Source: CAIWHR01 sp963836265
GTDB taxonomy: Bacteria > Pseudomonadota > Gammaproteobacteria > Burkholderiales > Casimicrobiaceae
NCBI GenBank assembly: GCA_963836265.1
Contig: CAWIIO010000001.1
Location: 558,001-622,000 of the forward strand
DNA length: 64,000 nt
Direction of reading: 5' to 3'
The position numbers and the translations under genes were made by a program. Below, piece by piece: positions 17,202 through 26,218 of the stretch. The notes beneath the pieces are model-generated. The model did no database searches, was not told where the DNA came from, and was given only the letters and a program-made list of their open reading frames with translations. Position 1 is the stretch's first letter; each line of letters opens with the position of its first letter.

Positions 17202-18515
17202 ATGCAGCGCTGGCTGGGTCCGTGTCTTGCCGTGATGACGACGCTGTTCGCAACCGTCGTGCTCGCCGCCTTCCATCTGTTCACGATCGAACAGATCTAC
17301 TCGAATGCCGACGGAACCGTGCAATTCGTCGTTCTGACCACCGGCGCCAACGGCGAAAACTTCTGGGCGGGTCAAAGCTTCAAGAGCACGGGCGCCGCTC
17401 CCAAGAACTTCACGTTTCCGAGCAATCTCCCCAGCGGCAGCACCGCAGGCAAGAAGGTTCTCGTTGCGACGCAGGGCTTCGCCGCGCTGGGCCTCGTCGC
17501 CCCGGATTACACGATTCCCGATGGTTTCCTGTCCACAGCCACTGGCAGCGTCAACTATGCGGGCGTCGATACCGTGTCCTACACGTCGCTGCCCACCGAC
17601 GGCACCAACGCGCTCTATCGCGACGGGTCGATCCGGCCGAACCTCGCGACCAACTTCGCCGGGGCAAGCGCTTCCGTCGTGCCCGCCGGGCCACCGCCGG
17701 CTGCCGTCAATTATCAAGGGCTGTGGTGGGCGGCGGGCGGTACCGAGTCGGGCTGGGGGATCAATTTCGCGCACTCGGGCGATCAGGTCTTCGGCACCTG
17801 GTACACCTACGACACCGCCGGCAAGGCCTGGTGGCTGTCGGTCCTCGCTGACCGGACGACGCCGACGGGCAACGCCTACAGTGGAACGATCTACGTCGAC
17901 AGCGGGCCGCCGTTCAACAATTTCGTCGGGGCCGGCGTCCCGGCTCCGGTAGGAACCGGGACGATCACCTTCACCGACGCCAACAGCGGCAGCTTCAACT
18001 ATACGGTGAACACGACGATGCCGCCGACGATGCAAACCAAGTCCATCGTCCGCTACGACCTCGGCACCGGTCCGCAGCCGACCTGCACGTACAGCTCGAC
18101 GACACCCAACTTCGCCGCCGCCACCAACTATCAGGATTTGTGGTGGGTCGCCAACGGCGCCGAATCCGGATGGGGCGTCAACTTCGCGCACCAGGGCAAC
18201 AGCGTGTTCGCGACCTGGTACACCTACGATGTCGACAACACGCCGCTGTGGCTGTCGGTGCTGGCACCGCGCGTGGGCGCCAGCAACGTCTACACCGGGA
18301 CCCTCTACCGGACCTCGGGCTCCCGATTCGACGCCTTCGACACGACCAAGGTCGTGCCGGTGCAGGTAGGCACCGTCATGTTCACCTTCGCCGACGGCAA
18401 CCACGCGACGTTCGCCTACAACACCGACGGCGCCGGCGGGCTGCCGATCGTGAGCCAGAGCAAGCAGGTCACGCGCTTCCCCTTTGCCGGCGCCGGCGGC
18501 ACCCTCTGCCAGTGA
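17202..18515 (+). CDS. Secreted protein with two Trp/Gly-rich repeats
   Basis: A 437-residue exported protein. The N-terminus (QRWLGPCLAVMTTLFATVVL) is a signal peptide or anchor. An N-terminal module (about 25-165) is followed by two homologous modules of about 130 residues beginning near residues 168 and 307: NYQGLWWAAGGTESGWGINF and NYQDLWWVANGAESGWGVNF, each followed by FATWYTYD-like and PLWLSVLA-like segments. Such modules recur in secreted betaproteobacterial proteins of unknown function. GGAGG (17192-17196) precedes the ATG at 17202 by 5 nt. Aromatic residues suggest a carbohydrate- or surface-binding role, which is only a guess. Confidence 0.8.
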   Translation: MQRWLGPCLAVMTTLFATVVLAAFHLFTIEQIYSNADGTVQFVVLTTGANGENFWAGQSFKSTGAAPKNFTFPSNLPSGSTAGKKVLVATQGFAALGLVAPDYTIPDGFLSTATGSVNYAGVDTVSYTSLPTDGTNALYRDGSIRPNLATNFAGASASVVPAGPPPAAVNYQGLWWAAGGTESGWGINFAHSGDQVFGTWYTYDTAGKAWWLSVLADRTTPTGNAYSGTIYVDSGPPFNNFVGAGVPAPVGTGTITFTDANSGSFNYTVNTTMPPTMQTKSIVRYDLGTGPQPTCTYSSTTPNFAAATNYQDLWWVANGAESGWGVNFAHQGNSVFATWYTYDVDNTPLWLSVLAPRVGASNVYTGTLYRTSGSRFDAFDTTKVVPVQVGTVMFTFADGNHATFAYNTDGAGGLPIVSQSKQVTRFPFAGAGGTLCQ

Positions 18516-18525
18516 CGATGGCTCG

Positions 18526-18548
18526 CGGCCGGCAGAAGAATCCGGCCG
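18526..18548. terminator. Bidirectional terminator candidate
   Basis: CGGCCGG and CCGGCCG form a 7-bp stem with a 9-nt loop in the 36-bp gap between the secreted repeat protein and the convergent acyl-CoA dehydrogenase. It could serve both genes. No U-run is visible. Confidence 0.45.
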
Positions 18549-18551
18549 TCT

Positions 18552-20354
18552 CTAGAACTGCTCGGCGGGAATCGCCAGCACCGAATCGCCGCCTCCGGTG
18601 ATGGTGTGGACGAGGCCCGCTGCCTGGGGCATCAGGCAGTCGGCATAGAAGCGCGCGGTGTGGATCTTCGCTGCGAGAAAGCGCGCATCGCCGGTGCCGT
18701 CGCGGAGGTGCTTCGCGGCGATCAGCGCCGCGCGGCCCATCTGCCACCCGCCGACGACGAGGCCCCACAGCTTGAGATACGGCACCGCGCCCGCATGCGC
18801 CGCGCGCGAATTGCTGCCGTACGCCGGCACCATCCACTCGACCGCCGCGCGCACGGCCGCGACGCCGTCCTTCAGCGCCACGCCGATTGCCTTGAGATTC
18901 GCATCGGCGTGGCGAGAAAGCTCGTCGGCGACCTTTTCGATGTCGGCCGCGACGCTCTTGGCCATGCCTCCGCCGTCGCGCGCCGTCTTGCGTCCGATGA
19001 GGTCGTTCGCCTGGATGCCGGTCGTGCCTTCGTAGATCGTCGTGATCCGCGCGTCGCGGTAATGCTGCGCAGCGCCCGTTTCCTCGATGAAGCCCATTCC
19101 GCCATGGACCTGGATGCCGAGATAAGCGATCTCCTGCGCCATTTCGGTGGACCACCCCTTGACGATCGGGATCATGAAGTCGACGAACGCCTGATGCCGC
19201 TTGCGCGCCTCGGCGTCCGGATGCCGCTGCGCGTTGTCCATGGCCGCCGCCGTGACGTACGCGACGGCGCGCGCTGCCTCGACGTTCGCGCGCATCGTCA
19301 TCAGCATCCGGCGGATGTCCGGGTGCTCGATGATCGGCGCGCCGGGACCGCCCTTTGCGGTGCCGACCGGCTTTCCCTGCACGCGCTCGCGCGCATAAGC
19401 GACGGCGCGCTGGTACGCGCGCTCCGAAATGCCGACGCCTTCGAGCCCGACCGAGAACCGCGCCAGGTTCATCATGATGAACATGTATTCGAGGCCGCGA
19501 TTTTCCTCGCCGACCAGATACCCGAGCGCGCCGTCCTTTTCGCCGTACGCGAGCACCGCCGTGGGGCTCGCGTGGATGCCGAGCTTGTGCTCGAGCGATG
19601 CCGTGTGGACGTCGTTGCGGGCGCCGAGGGAGCCGTCATCGTTGACGAGGACCTTGGGCACGACGAAAAGCGAGATCCCCTTGACGCCCTCGGGCGCGTC
19701 GGGCGTACGCGCGAGCACGAGATGAATGATGTTCTCGGTATAGTCCTGGTCGCCCCAGGTGATGAAAATCTTCTGGCCGAAGATCCGATACGTGCCATCG
19801 CCTTGCGGAACGGCTTTCGTGCGTACCGCGGCCAGGTCCGAGCCCGCCTGCGGCTCGGTCAGGTTCATCGTCCCCGTCCAGATGCCAGCGACCATGTTCG
19901 GAAGGAACTTGTGCTTGAGGGCGTCCGTCCCCGCAAGCTCGATCGATTCGATCGCTCCCTGCGTCAGCATCGCGCACAGATTGAACGCGAGGTTCGAGGC
20001 GTGCCACATCTCCTCGACGGCGGTGCCGAGCAGGTTCGGCAACCCCTGCCCGCCATACTCCGGATTCTTGGTGAGACCGTTCCATCCGTTGTCGCAGAAG
20101 CGCCGGTAGGCATCCTTGAAGCCCGGCGGGGTCCTGACACTGCCGTCTTCCTGCCGTTTCGACCCTTCGCGGTCGCCGACGGGATTCAGCGGACACAGAA
20201 CCTCGGTGGCGAATTTGGACGCTTCCTCGAGGATCGCCATCGCCACGTCGGGCGTCGCCTCCTCGGAGCCCGGGAGCCCGCTTACCTGCTCGAGCCCGGC
20301 AAGCTCGGTCAGCACGAACTGCATTTCCGCGAGGGGGGCCTGATAGGCGCTCAT
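18552..20354 (-). CDS. Long-type acyl-CoA dehydrogenase (DmdC/AcdB-like, 600 aa)
   Basis: FAD enzyme that oxidises acyl-CoA to trans-2-enoyl-CoA and passes electrons to ETF. The 600-residue length and the C-terminal extension after the standard domains mark the long subgroup that includes 3-methylmercaptopropionyl-CoA dehydrogenase. Visible are MNLTEPQAGSDLAAVRTKA (FAD/substrate loop), FGQKIFITWGDQD, the LGIHASPTAVLAYGE strand, QVHGGMGFIEETGAAQHYRD and TTIYEGTTGIQANDLIGRK. The etfA and etfB genes lie immediately upstream on the same strand, consistent with a dedicated electron acceptor. Substrate is unknown. Confidence 0.92.
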   Translation of the reverse strand: MSAYQAPLAEMQFVLTELAGLEQVSGLPGSEEATPDVAMAILEEASKFATEVLCPLNPVGDREGSKRQEDGSVRTPPGFKDAYRRFCDNGWNGLTKNPEYGGQGLPNLLGTAVEEMWHASNLAFNLCAMLTQGAIESIELAGTDALKHKFLPNMVAGIWTGTMNLTEPQAGSDLAAVRTKAVPQGDGTYRIFGQKIFITWGDQDYTENIIHLVLARTPDAPEGVKGISLFVVPKVLVNDDGSLGARNDVHTASLEHKLGIHASPTAVLAYGEKDGALGYLVGEENRGLEYMFIMMNLARFSVGLEGVGISERAYQRAVAYARERVQGKPVGTAKGGPGAPIIEHPDIRRMLMTMRANVEAARAVAYVTAAAMDNAQRHPDAEARKRHQAFVDFMIPIVKGWSTEMAQEIAYLGIQVHGGMGFIEETGAAQHYRDARITTIYEGTTGIQANDLIGRKTARDGGGMAKSVAADIEKVADELSRHADANLKAIGVALKDGVAAVRAAVEWMVPAYGSNSRAAHAGAVPYLKLWGLVVGGWQMGRAALIAAKHLRDGTGDARFLAAKIHTARFYADCLMPQAAGLVHTITGGGDSVLAIPAEQF

Positions 20355-20400
20355 GTTCGGTTCCGATCGCTAGGCGAAGGCAGCGTGAATCGTCGCGGCG

Positions 20401-21336
20401 TTACAATGCCGCGGTCAACTCGGGGATGACCTGGAACAGATCGCCGACGAGCCCGTAATCCGCGATCTGGAAGATCGGCGCCTCCGGATCCTTGTTGATG
20501 GCGACGATCACCTTGCTGTCCTTCATGCCGGCGAGATGCTGGATTGCGCCGGAGATTCCGATGGCGATGTAGAGCTCCGGCGCGACGATCTTGCCGGTCT
20601 GGCCCACCTGATAGTCGTTGGGAACGTAGCCGGCGTCGACCGCCGCGCGCGACGCGCCGATTGCCGCATTGAGCTTGTGCGCGAGCGCTTCGAGCAGCTT
20701 GAAGTTTTCGCCGCTGCCGAGTCCGCGCCCGCCGGAGATGACGATCCGGGCGCTGGTAAGCTCGGGGCGGTCGGACTTGGTGAGCTCCTGTCCGGTGACT
20801 TTCGATTGACCTGTATCGGCCGCCGCGGCGATTGTTTCGACCGCGGCACTGCCGCCGGTCGCGATCGCCGCGTCAAAGCCGGTTGCGCGCACCGTGATCA
20901 CCTTGACCGCGTCCTTCGACTGCACCGTCGCGAACGCGCTGCCGGCGTAAATCGGACGCACGAACGTGTCGGGCGACTCGACGCTGATGACCTCCGAGAT
21001 CTGCGCGACATCGAGGAGCGCCGCCACGCGCGGCATGACGTTCTTGCCGAAACCGGTGGCGGGCGCCAGCACATGGCCATAGCCGCCGGATTTGACGAGC
21101 GCGACGACGGTCGCTGCGACGTTTTCGGCGACCGGTGAAGCGAAGTGCGGCGCGTCGGCATGCAGGACCTTGGCGACGCCCTGAATCTGCGCCGCGGCTT
21201 GCACGGCGGGACTGGCGCTGTTGCCGGCGACGAGCACGTGCAGCTCGCCGCCGATCTGTTGTGCGGCGGTCACGGCGTTGAGGGTCGCCGCCTTCAGCGC
21301 CGCGTTGTCATGGTCGGCAACGAGCAGGATGGTCAT
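20401..21336 (-). CDS. etfA: Electron transfer flavoprotein alpha subunit
   Basis: The 311-residue FAD-carrying subunit of ETF, which collects electrons from acyl-CoA dehydrogenases. The C-terminal FAD domain is clear: ARIVISGGRGLGSGENFKLL, GASRAAVDAGYVPNDYQVGQ followed by TGKIVAPELYIAIGISGAIQ, then VIVAINKDPEAPIFQIADYG and a terminal LFQVIPEL. The ATG at 21336 opens the usual MTILLVADHDNA strand. It sits 76 bp downstream of etfB, with a palindromic repeat in the gap, and 46 bp upstream of the acyl-CoA dehydrogenase. Confidence 0.97.
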   Translation of the reverse strand: MTILLVADHDNAALKAATLNAVTAAQQIGGELHVLVAGNSASPAVQAAAQIQGVAKVLHADAPHFASPVAENVAATVVALVKSGGYGHVLAPATGFGKNVMPRVAALLDVAQISEVISVESPDTFVRPIYAGSAFATVQSKDAVKVITVRATGFDAAIATGGSAAVETIAAAADTGQSKVTGQELTKSDRPELTSARIVISGGRGLGSGENFKLLEALAHKLNAAIGASRAAVDAGYVPNDYQVGQTGKIVAPELYIAIGISGAIQHLAGMKDSKVIVAINKDPEAPIFQIADYGLVGDLFQVIPELTAAL

Positions 21337-21362
21337 GGCGTGGTATTCGTATGAGGACGGCG

Positions 21363-21388
21363 CTGGATCCCCGCCGCCGCGGGGATGA
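21363..21388 (-). repeat. REP-like palindromic repeat, copy B
   Basis: In the etfB-etfA gap, ATCCCCGC (21367-21374) and GCGGGGAT (21379-21386) form a perfect 8-bp stem with a 4-nt loop. Read on the minus strand it is TCATCCCCGCGGC continuing GGCGGGGATCCAG, the most canonical of the four copies in this window. Such repeats commonly sit between co-transcribed genes and can stabilise or attenuate mRNA. Confidence 0.6.
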
Positions 21389-21412
21389 TTCCGCTTCTCA
21401 GCTTCGCTGTCG

Positions 21413-22165
21413 TCATGGAATCACCTTCGCTTCGTTGCGCAGCTTCGCCACCAACTGGGCGACGTCCGCGACCTTGCCGCCTCCCTGGCGCTTCGGCGGC
21501 TCCGCCACTTTCAGCGTGGTGAGACGCGGCGACACGTCGACGCCGAGCGTCTCGGGCTTGAGGACATCGAGCGGCTTTTTCTTGGCCTTCATGATGTTGG
21601 GCAGCGTCGCGTAACGCGGCTCGTTCAGGCGCAGGTCCGTCGTGACGATGGCTGGCAGCGCCATGGTGACGGTTTCCAGGCCGCCGTCGACTTCGCGCTT
21701 GACAGTCGCCCTGTCGCCGGCGATCTCGACTTTCGACGCGAAAGTCGCCTGCGGCCAGTCGAGCAGCGCCGCCAGCATCTGCCCCGTCTGATTCGCGTCA
21801 TCGTCGATCGCCTGCTTACCCAGCAGCACCAGCTTCGGCTGCTCCTTGTCGACGATCGCCTTGAGGAGCTTCGCCACCCCGAGCGGCTGCAGCTCGACGA
21901 CGGTCTCGACCAGAATCGCACGGTCGGCGCCGAGCGCGAGGGCCGTGCGCAGCGTCTCCTGACAGCCGGCGACGCCGCACGAGACGGCGACGATTTCGGT
22001 CGCCACGCCCTTCTCCTTCAGACGCACGGCTTCCTCGACTGCGATTTCGTCGAACGGATTCATCGACATCTTGACGTTCGCCGTATCGACGCCGGAACCG
22101 TCCGGCTTGACCCGGACCTTGACGTTGTAATCGACGACGCGCTTGACCGAAACGAGGACTTTCAT
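21413..22165 (-). CDS. etfB: Electron transfer flavoprotein beta subunit
   Basis: The 250-residue AMP-carrying subunit of ETF. It starts MKVLVSVKRVVDYNVKVRV, shows NPFDEIAVEEAVRLKEKG, the nucleotide-binding LLGKQAIDDDANQTGQMLA, and the ETF-beta signature NEPRYATLPNIMKAKKKPL that forms the partner-recognition loop. First gene of the etfB-etfA-acyl-CoA dehydrogenase set, 158 bp downstream of the PfkB kinase gene. Confidence 0.97.
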   Translation of the reverse strand: MKVLVSVKRVVDYNVKVRVKPDGSGVDTANVKMSMNPFDEIAVEEAVRLKEKGVATEIVAVSCGVAGCQETLRTALALGADRAILVETVVELQPLGVAKLLKAIVDKEQPKLVLLGKQAIDDDANQTGQMLAALLDWPQATFASKVEIAGDRATVKREVDGGLETVTMALPAIVTTDLRLNEPRYATLPNIMKAKKKPLDVLKPETLGVDVSPRLTTLKVAEPPKRQGGGKVADVAQLVAKLRNEAKVIP

Positions 22166-22323
22166 GGGGATCCGGGGCCGATCGTTGAAGACCGGACATT
22201 ATAGCGCCGGCGGCCGAGTCGACCCCCTCGCCACGGGGGGTCGCTCGCCAACGTTCAAGGCTCTCGAGCGGCGTGTGCCATGCGCCGCGCGAGCCCGAAT
22301 GCGGTTCGCCCGTGCGCTGCGAA

Positions 22324-23256
22324 CTACCCTTGTTCAGCGAGCAGAGTGCGGAGCTGGTCCAGCGTCGGCATGCCGCCAATCGCGCCGCGTCCGGTGACCG
22401 AGAGCGCCGCTGCCGCGTTGGCGCAGCGCATCGCGTCGGGCAACGGCTCGCCCCGCGCCATCGCCGCGGCCAGCGCGCCGGTGAACGTGTCGCCCGCGCC
22501 GATCGTGTCCGCGACCGTCATGCGCCGGCCGATCAGTCCGTGCGGGGCCCGCGCTTCGCGATAGAGCACGCAGCCCGCCGCGCCGAGGGTTACCAGCACC
22601 GCTTTCGCGCCGCGCGTGAGAAGCGCCTGTGCTGCGGCGTCGACGGACGCGCCGACGGGCATCGCGGCCAGAAGGGGCGCCTCGGTTTGGTTGGGGGTCA
22701 GCACATCGGTCAGGTCCAGCAACTCGGCGGGCAGCGTCTGCGCGGGCGCAGGGTTGAACACCGTGGCGGCACCGGCGGCGCGCGCGATGCGAAATGCCGC
22801 CGTCGTCGCCGCCATCGGCACCTCGCAGGAAGCCATCACCACGCGACACGAAGCGAGCGTCTCGCGCGCCGATTCCACACTGCGGACGGAGAGGCCCGCG
22901 GTGGCGCCGGGAAAAACGGCAATGCTGTTGTCGCCGTCGTCGTAGACCAGGATCTGCGCCACACCGCTGCTCTCACCTGCGGCCACTTCGACGTGGTCGG
23001 TGGCGATCCCCTCGGCGCGCCACAGGGCGAGCCCCATGCGGCCGAAATCGTCGCTGCCGATGCGCGCGATCAGCGCGACGCGGGCGCCCTGGCGGGCGGC
23101 GGCGATCGCTGCATTGCTGCCTTTGCCGCCCGGCGTGATTTCGAAGTGGCTGGAGAGCACCGTCTCACCGCGCACGATCGGTCGCGGGATGCGCGAAACG
23201 AGGTCCGCGTTCCAGCTCGCGATGCAGACCACGTCCGCCGCGTCACTTGAGCCCAT
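22324..23256 (-). CDS. PfkB-family sugar kinase (ribokinase-like)
   Basis: A 310-residue cytoplasmic kinase. The N-terminal PGGKGSNAAIAAARQGARV glycine pair and the C-terminal VADTIGAGDTFTGALAAAM, with the anion hole and catalytic Asp in GAGD, define the ribokinase/PfkB family. RbsK-type is the closest match by eye, but 2-keto-3-deoxygluconate kinases share this architecture. Its start overlaps the TRAP large-permease stop by 14 nt. Being the last gene of a GntR-DapA-TRAP operon, it probably phosphorylates the imported sugar or sugar-acid product; the exact substrate is open. Confidence 0.88.
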   Translation of the reverse strand: MGSSDAADVVCIASWNADLVSRIPRPIVRGETVLSSHFEITPGGKGSNAAIAAARQGARVALIARIGSDDFGRMGLALWRAEGIATDHVEVAAGESSGVAQILVYDDGDNSIAVFPGATAGLSVRSVESARETLASCRVVMASCEVPMAATTAAFRIARAAGAATVFNPAPAQTLPAELLDLTDVLTPNQTEAPLLAAMPVGASVDAAAQALLTRGAKAVLVTLGAAGCVLYREARAPHGLIGRRMTVADTIGAGDTFTGALAAAMARGEPLPDAMRCANAAAALSVTGRGAIGGMPTLDQLRTLLAEQG

Positions 23257-24538
23257 AGCCCAGCAGGTGCGGCAGCCACAGCACGGTTTCCGGGAAGACC
23301 GTCAGCATCGCGAGCGCCGCGAGCAGCACGCCGATGAAGAGCCACGCCTCGTGGATCATGCCCTTGAGCGGAACGCCAGCGAGCGCATTGATGACGAACA
23401 ACAACATGCCGAAGGGCGGCGTCACCAGCCCGATCATCATGTTGACCACCAGCATCACGCCGAAGTGGACGAGGTCGATCCCGAGCAGTTTCGCCGCGGG
23501 CAGGATGATCGGCACCAGCACCAACAGCATGATCGCGGTGTCGAGGAAGCAGCCGAGGACCAGGAACAGAACGTTCACGGCGAACAGGAAGCCGAGCGGC
23601 GACAGCTGCATCGACGTGAGCCAGCCTGCAACCAGCGCCGGGACGCTCTCGGCGGTAAACGCATAGTTGATGAGAAACGCCGATGCGATGATCAGCGTGA
23701 CCGACGCCGTTGACTTGGATGATTCGACCAGGATCTCGTACAGTCGCTTCCAGCTCAATGCCCGGTACACGAGGCCGGCGAGGAGCAATGCGTAGAGCGC
23801 GGCGACCGCCGCGGCCTCGGTGGGAGTGAATACGCCGGAGTAGATGCCGCCCAGCAGCACTGCCGGCAGCGTCAGCGGCAGGAAGCCGCGTGCGACGATG
23901 CGCGGGTACTCGCGCCAAGCCACCGGCGCTTCGCGCGGCAGGTTGCGCTTCTTGGCCACGACGTGCACCGCCAGCATCAGCGCCAGCGCCATGATCAGCC
24001 CGGGTATCACGCCGCCGAGGAACAGCGCGCCCACCGAAGCACTGGACACCAGTGCATAGATGACCATGGGAATCGACGGCGGAATGATCGGGCCAATCGT
24101 CGATGATGCGGCGGTGAGCGCGCCGGCGAACTCGGCCGAATAGCCATTCTTCTGCATCATCCGGATGCTGACGATACCGGGACCGGCCGCGTCGGCAATC
24201 GCACTGCCGCTCATCCCGGAGAAGATCACGCTGACGATGATGTTGACGTGCGCCAGCCCGCCGCGAAGCCGGCCGACGATCGCCAGCGCGAACTCGAACA
24301 GGCGTTCGCTTATCGTGCCCGAGTTCATCACCGCGGCGGCGAATATGAACAGCGGCACGGCCAGCAGCACGTAGCTGTTGTACATGCCGTTCAGCACCTG
24401 CTCGGCCGCGAGACCCAGGTCCTGGCGCTTGACCATGAGGTAGGACACGCCGCTGATCAGCATCCCGAAGCCGATCGGCAACCGCAGCACCAGCGTCAAC
24501 ACCAGCATCGAGAGCAGCACCGCGAGGGCAAGGCTCAT
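23243..24538 (-). CDS. TRAP transporter large permease (DctM family)
   Basis: A 431-residue inner-membrane protein with about 12-13 hydrophobic segments, the sodium-coupled channel subunit of a tripartite ATP-independent periplasmic transporter. It contains the family segments GMSGSAIADAAGPGIVSIRMM, split as NIIVSVIFSGMSGSAIADA and AGPGIVSIRMMQKNGY, and IIGPIIPPSIPMVIYAL. The DNA before the ATG reads GGGAGGCG, a good Shine-Dalgarno sequence. It follows the small permease after 9 nt and overlaps the kinase gene by 14 nt. Confidence 0.95.
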   Translation of the reverse strand: MSLALAVLLSMLVLTLVLRLPIGFGMLISGVSYLMVKRQDLGLAAEQVLNGMYNSYVLLAVPLFIFAAAVMNSGTISERLFEFALAIVGRLRGGLAHVNIIVSVIFSGMSGSAIADAAGPGIVSIRMMQKNGYSAEFAGALTAASSTIGPIIPPSIPMVIYALVSSASVGALFLGGVIPGLIMALALMLAVHVVAKKRNLPREAPVAWREYPRIVARGFLPLTLPAVLLGGIYSGVFTPTEAAAVAALYALLLAGLVYRALSWKRLYEILVESSKSTASVTLIIASAFLINYAFTAESVPALVAGWLTSMQLSPLGFLFAVNVLFLVLGCFLDTAIMLLVLVPIILPAAKLLGIDLVHFGVMLVVNMMIGLVTPPFGMLLFVINALAGVPLKGMIHEAWLFIGVLLAALAMLTVFPETVLWLPHLLGYGLK

Positions 24539-24547
24539 CGCGCCTCC

Positions 24548-25021
24548 CTAGAGCTGCTGTCGCCAATGGCGCCCGAGCAGCAGCAGCACAAACTTGAGGA
24601 CGTATCGCCAGGCGATCAACGCCACGAAAAGCAGGAACGGCGCGAACACGAACGAGAAGGGAATATCGAGCACCGGCGTCCTCTCGCGATGCATGAAGCG
24701 CACGTAGTCGTAGGCCTGGGGCAGGAGCACGAGCAGCAGCACCGCCGTGAGGGCGGCGCCGACGAGCGCGAACACCCGCTGGCCGCCGGGCGGCAGCGCC
24801 GCGTAGACGAGATCGAGCATCACGTGATCCTTCTCCTTGAGCAGCGTCGCTGCGCTCCAGAACACGATGAGGATGTAGAGGATCACGATCAGCTCGTCGG
24901 ACCACGCGAGGGGACGGTTGAACAGGAAGCGCATGCCCACCTGGACGACGAAGGTCAGGAACAGCAGGGCGAACACCGCCGCGGCGACACCCTCGGCGAT
25001 CTGCTGCAGGCGCTTGCGCAT
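24548..25021 (-). CDS. TRAP transporter small permease (DctQ family)
   Basis: A 157-residue protein with four predicted membrane helices (EGVAAAVFALLFLTFVVQVG, ELIVILYILIVFWSAATLL, VFALVGAALTAVLLLVLLPQ, FVFAPFLLFVALIAWRYVL), the usual DctQ topology; RFLFNRPLAWSDE is a typical loop. The start at 25021 is fixed by a strong GGAGGAGGT 5 nt upstream; longer in-frame starts would overlap a palindromic repeat. It pairs with DctM downstream and DctP upstream. Confidence 0.92.
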   Translation of the reverse strand: MRKRLQQIAEGVAAAVFALLFLTFVVQVGMRFLFNRPLAWSDELIVILYILIVFWSAATLLKEKDHVMLDLVYAALPPGGQRVFALVGAALTAVLLLVLLPQAYDYVRFMHRERTPVLDIPFSFVFAPFLLFVALIAWRYVLKFVLLLLGRHWRQQL

Positions 25022-25069
25022 CGATACCTCCTCCACTTCCGTTTCGCGACCCACGACCAGCATCACGCT

Positions 25070-25118
25070 GTCGTCCCCGCGAATCCTCCGTATCCCACGG
25101 ACGCGGGACTCCAAGGCG
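25070..25118. repeat. REP-like hairpin repeat, copy C
   Basis: In the 169-bp dctP-dctQ gap, CCCGCG and CGCGGG flank TCCGT-ATCCC-ACGGA, giving a two-part stem-loop. The outer sequence GTCGTCCCCGCG and GCGGGACTCCAAGGCG resemble copies A, B and D. Placed between the binding-protein and permease genes, it may terminate partially so that more DctP than permease is made, a common arrangement in transport operons. Confidence 0.5.
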
Positions 25119-25190
25119 TCAGGCTCTACCGGGGCGATGCCGACCCCACCTTCGCGGGTGACGCAACCTCCTGTCGAGCGTCAATCGAGC

Positions 25191-26198
25191 TTACTTGACC
25201 TGATTGATGCGTTCGAGCAGCCCTTTCGGCCAGACCTTCGCGTAGTCCGAGCTCAGGTACACGGACTGCACGTGCTTGCGGAAGGCGTCGCGATCCGGGA
25301 CCGTGACTTGCAGCCCCTGCTGCTTGAAGAATTCGACGAGCTGCGACTCTTCCTTGATCCGGTTCTCGTTGTTGTATTGCGCTGCCGCCTGGGCAGCCGC
25401 CTTCAGTTTCTGCTTCTGTGCCGAGCTGAGCCCGTTCCATGTCTTGTTGGCGATGGCGATGAAGATGCAGTCCACCAGGTGGTCCGTCATCACCAGCTGC
25501 TTCGTGACCTCGTAGAACTTTGCCGCGCGGACCGTGGGGAGTGGATTGTCCTGGCCATCGATGGTGCCGGTCTTCAACGCCAGATACACCTCCCCGAACG
25601 CGAGCGGCGTGGCGGTGGCGCCGAGCGCATCACCGAGGAACAGCCATTCCTTGGTGCCGGGCATGCGCAGCTTGACGCCTTTCAGGTCCGCCGGCGTGCG
25701 CACGTTGCGCGCGTCGCGCAGGTTGACCTCGCGCGTGCCGAGATACGCCGTGGCCAGCACCGTCACGTCCATCTTCTCGGAGACCGGCTTGAACATCTCC
25801 TCGCCGATGGGGCCGTTGAAGATCTTCTGTTGCTGGTCCGGGTCGCGCACTACGTAGCCGGCGGTGAAGATCGAGAACTCCGGCACGAGCTTGGAGATGT
25901 CGAAGGCCGAAATCGCCGACATCTCGAGGTTGCCGCGCGCCATTGCGGCCGGCTCGGTGCCCTGTTTGAACAGCGACGCGTTGAGGTTGATCTGGACATC
26001 GAACTCGCCGGGAGCAGTCTTGTCGAGCTGTTCCTTCATTACTGTCCACATCTTGGCGTGCCAATCCTCGGGCACTGCCGGCGTGGAGATGCGCAGCAAT
26101 ACCTTGTTCTGCGCTTGCACGGCCGGCGACAACACGCCGGTCAACGCGAATACGGCGCCGATCGCGAGCAGGCTGCGGCGCGTAGGAAATGTCGTCAT
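25191..26198 (-). CDS. TRAP transporter substrate-binding protein (DctP family)
   Basis: A 335-residue periplasmic receptor. A signal peptide covers residues 1-29 (RRSLLAIGAVFALTGVLS then AVQA cleavage). Family features include KLRMPGTKEWLFLGDALGAT, the substrate-contacting arginine region, PLAFGEVYLALKTGTIDGQD and LVDCIFIAIANKTWNGLS. DctP-type receptors bind carboxylates through this arginine, so a sugar acid or keto acid is likely. AAGGAGGAAGCC directly before the ATG at 26198 sets the start. It lies 20 nt after the DapA-family gene. Confidence 0.93.
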   Translation of the reverse strand: MTTFPTRRSLLAIGAVFALTGVLSPAVQAQNKVLLRISTPAVPEDWHAKMWTVMKEQLDKTAPGEFDVQINLNASLFKQGTEPAAMARGNLEMSAISAFDISKLVPEFSIFTAGYVVRDPDQQQKIFNGPIGEEMFKPVSEKMDVTVLATAYLGTREVNLRDARNVRTPADLKGVKLRMPGTKEWLFLGDALGATATPLAFGEVYLALKTGTIDGQDNPLPTVRAAKFYEVTKQLVMTDHLVDCIFIAIANKTWNGLSSAQKQKLKAAAQAAAQYNNENRIKEESQLVEFFKQQGLQVTVPDRDAFRKHVQSVYLSSDYAKVWPKGLLERINQVK

Positions 26199-26218
26199 GG
26201 CTTCCTCCTTGTTGACTG

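Noticed and set aside
22324..23256. Assigning the symbol rbsK
   Set aside because: PfkB kinases for ribose and keto-deoxy sugar acids cannot be separated by eye, and the operon context favours a sugar acid.
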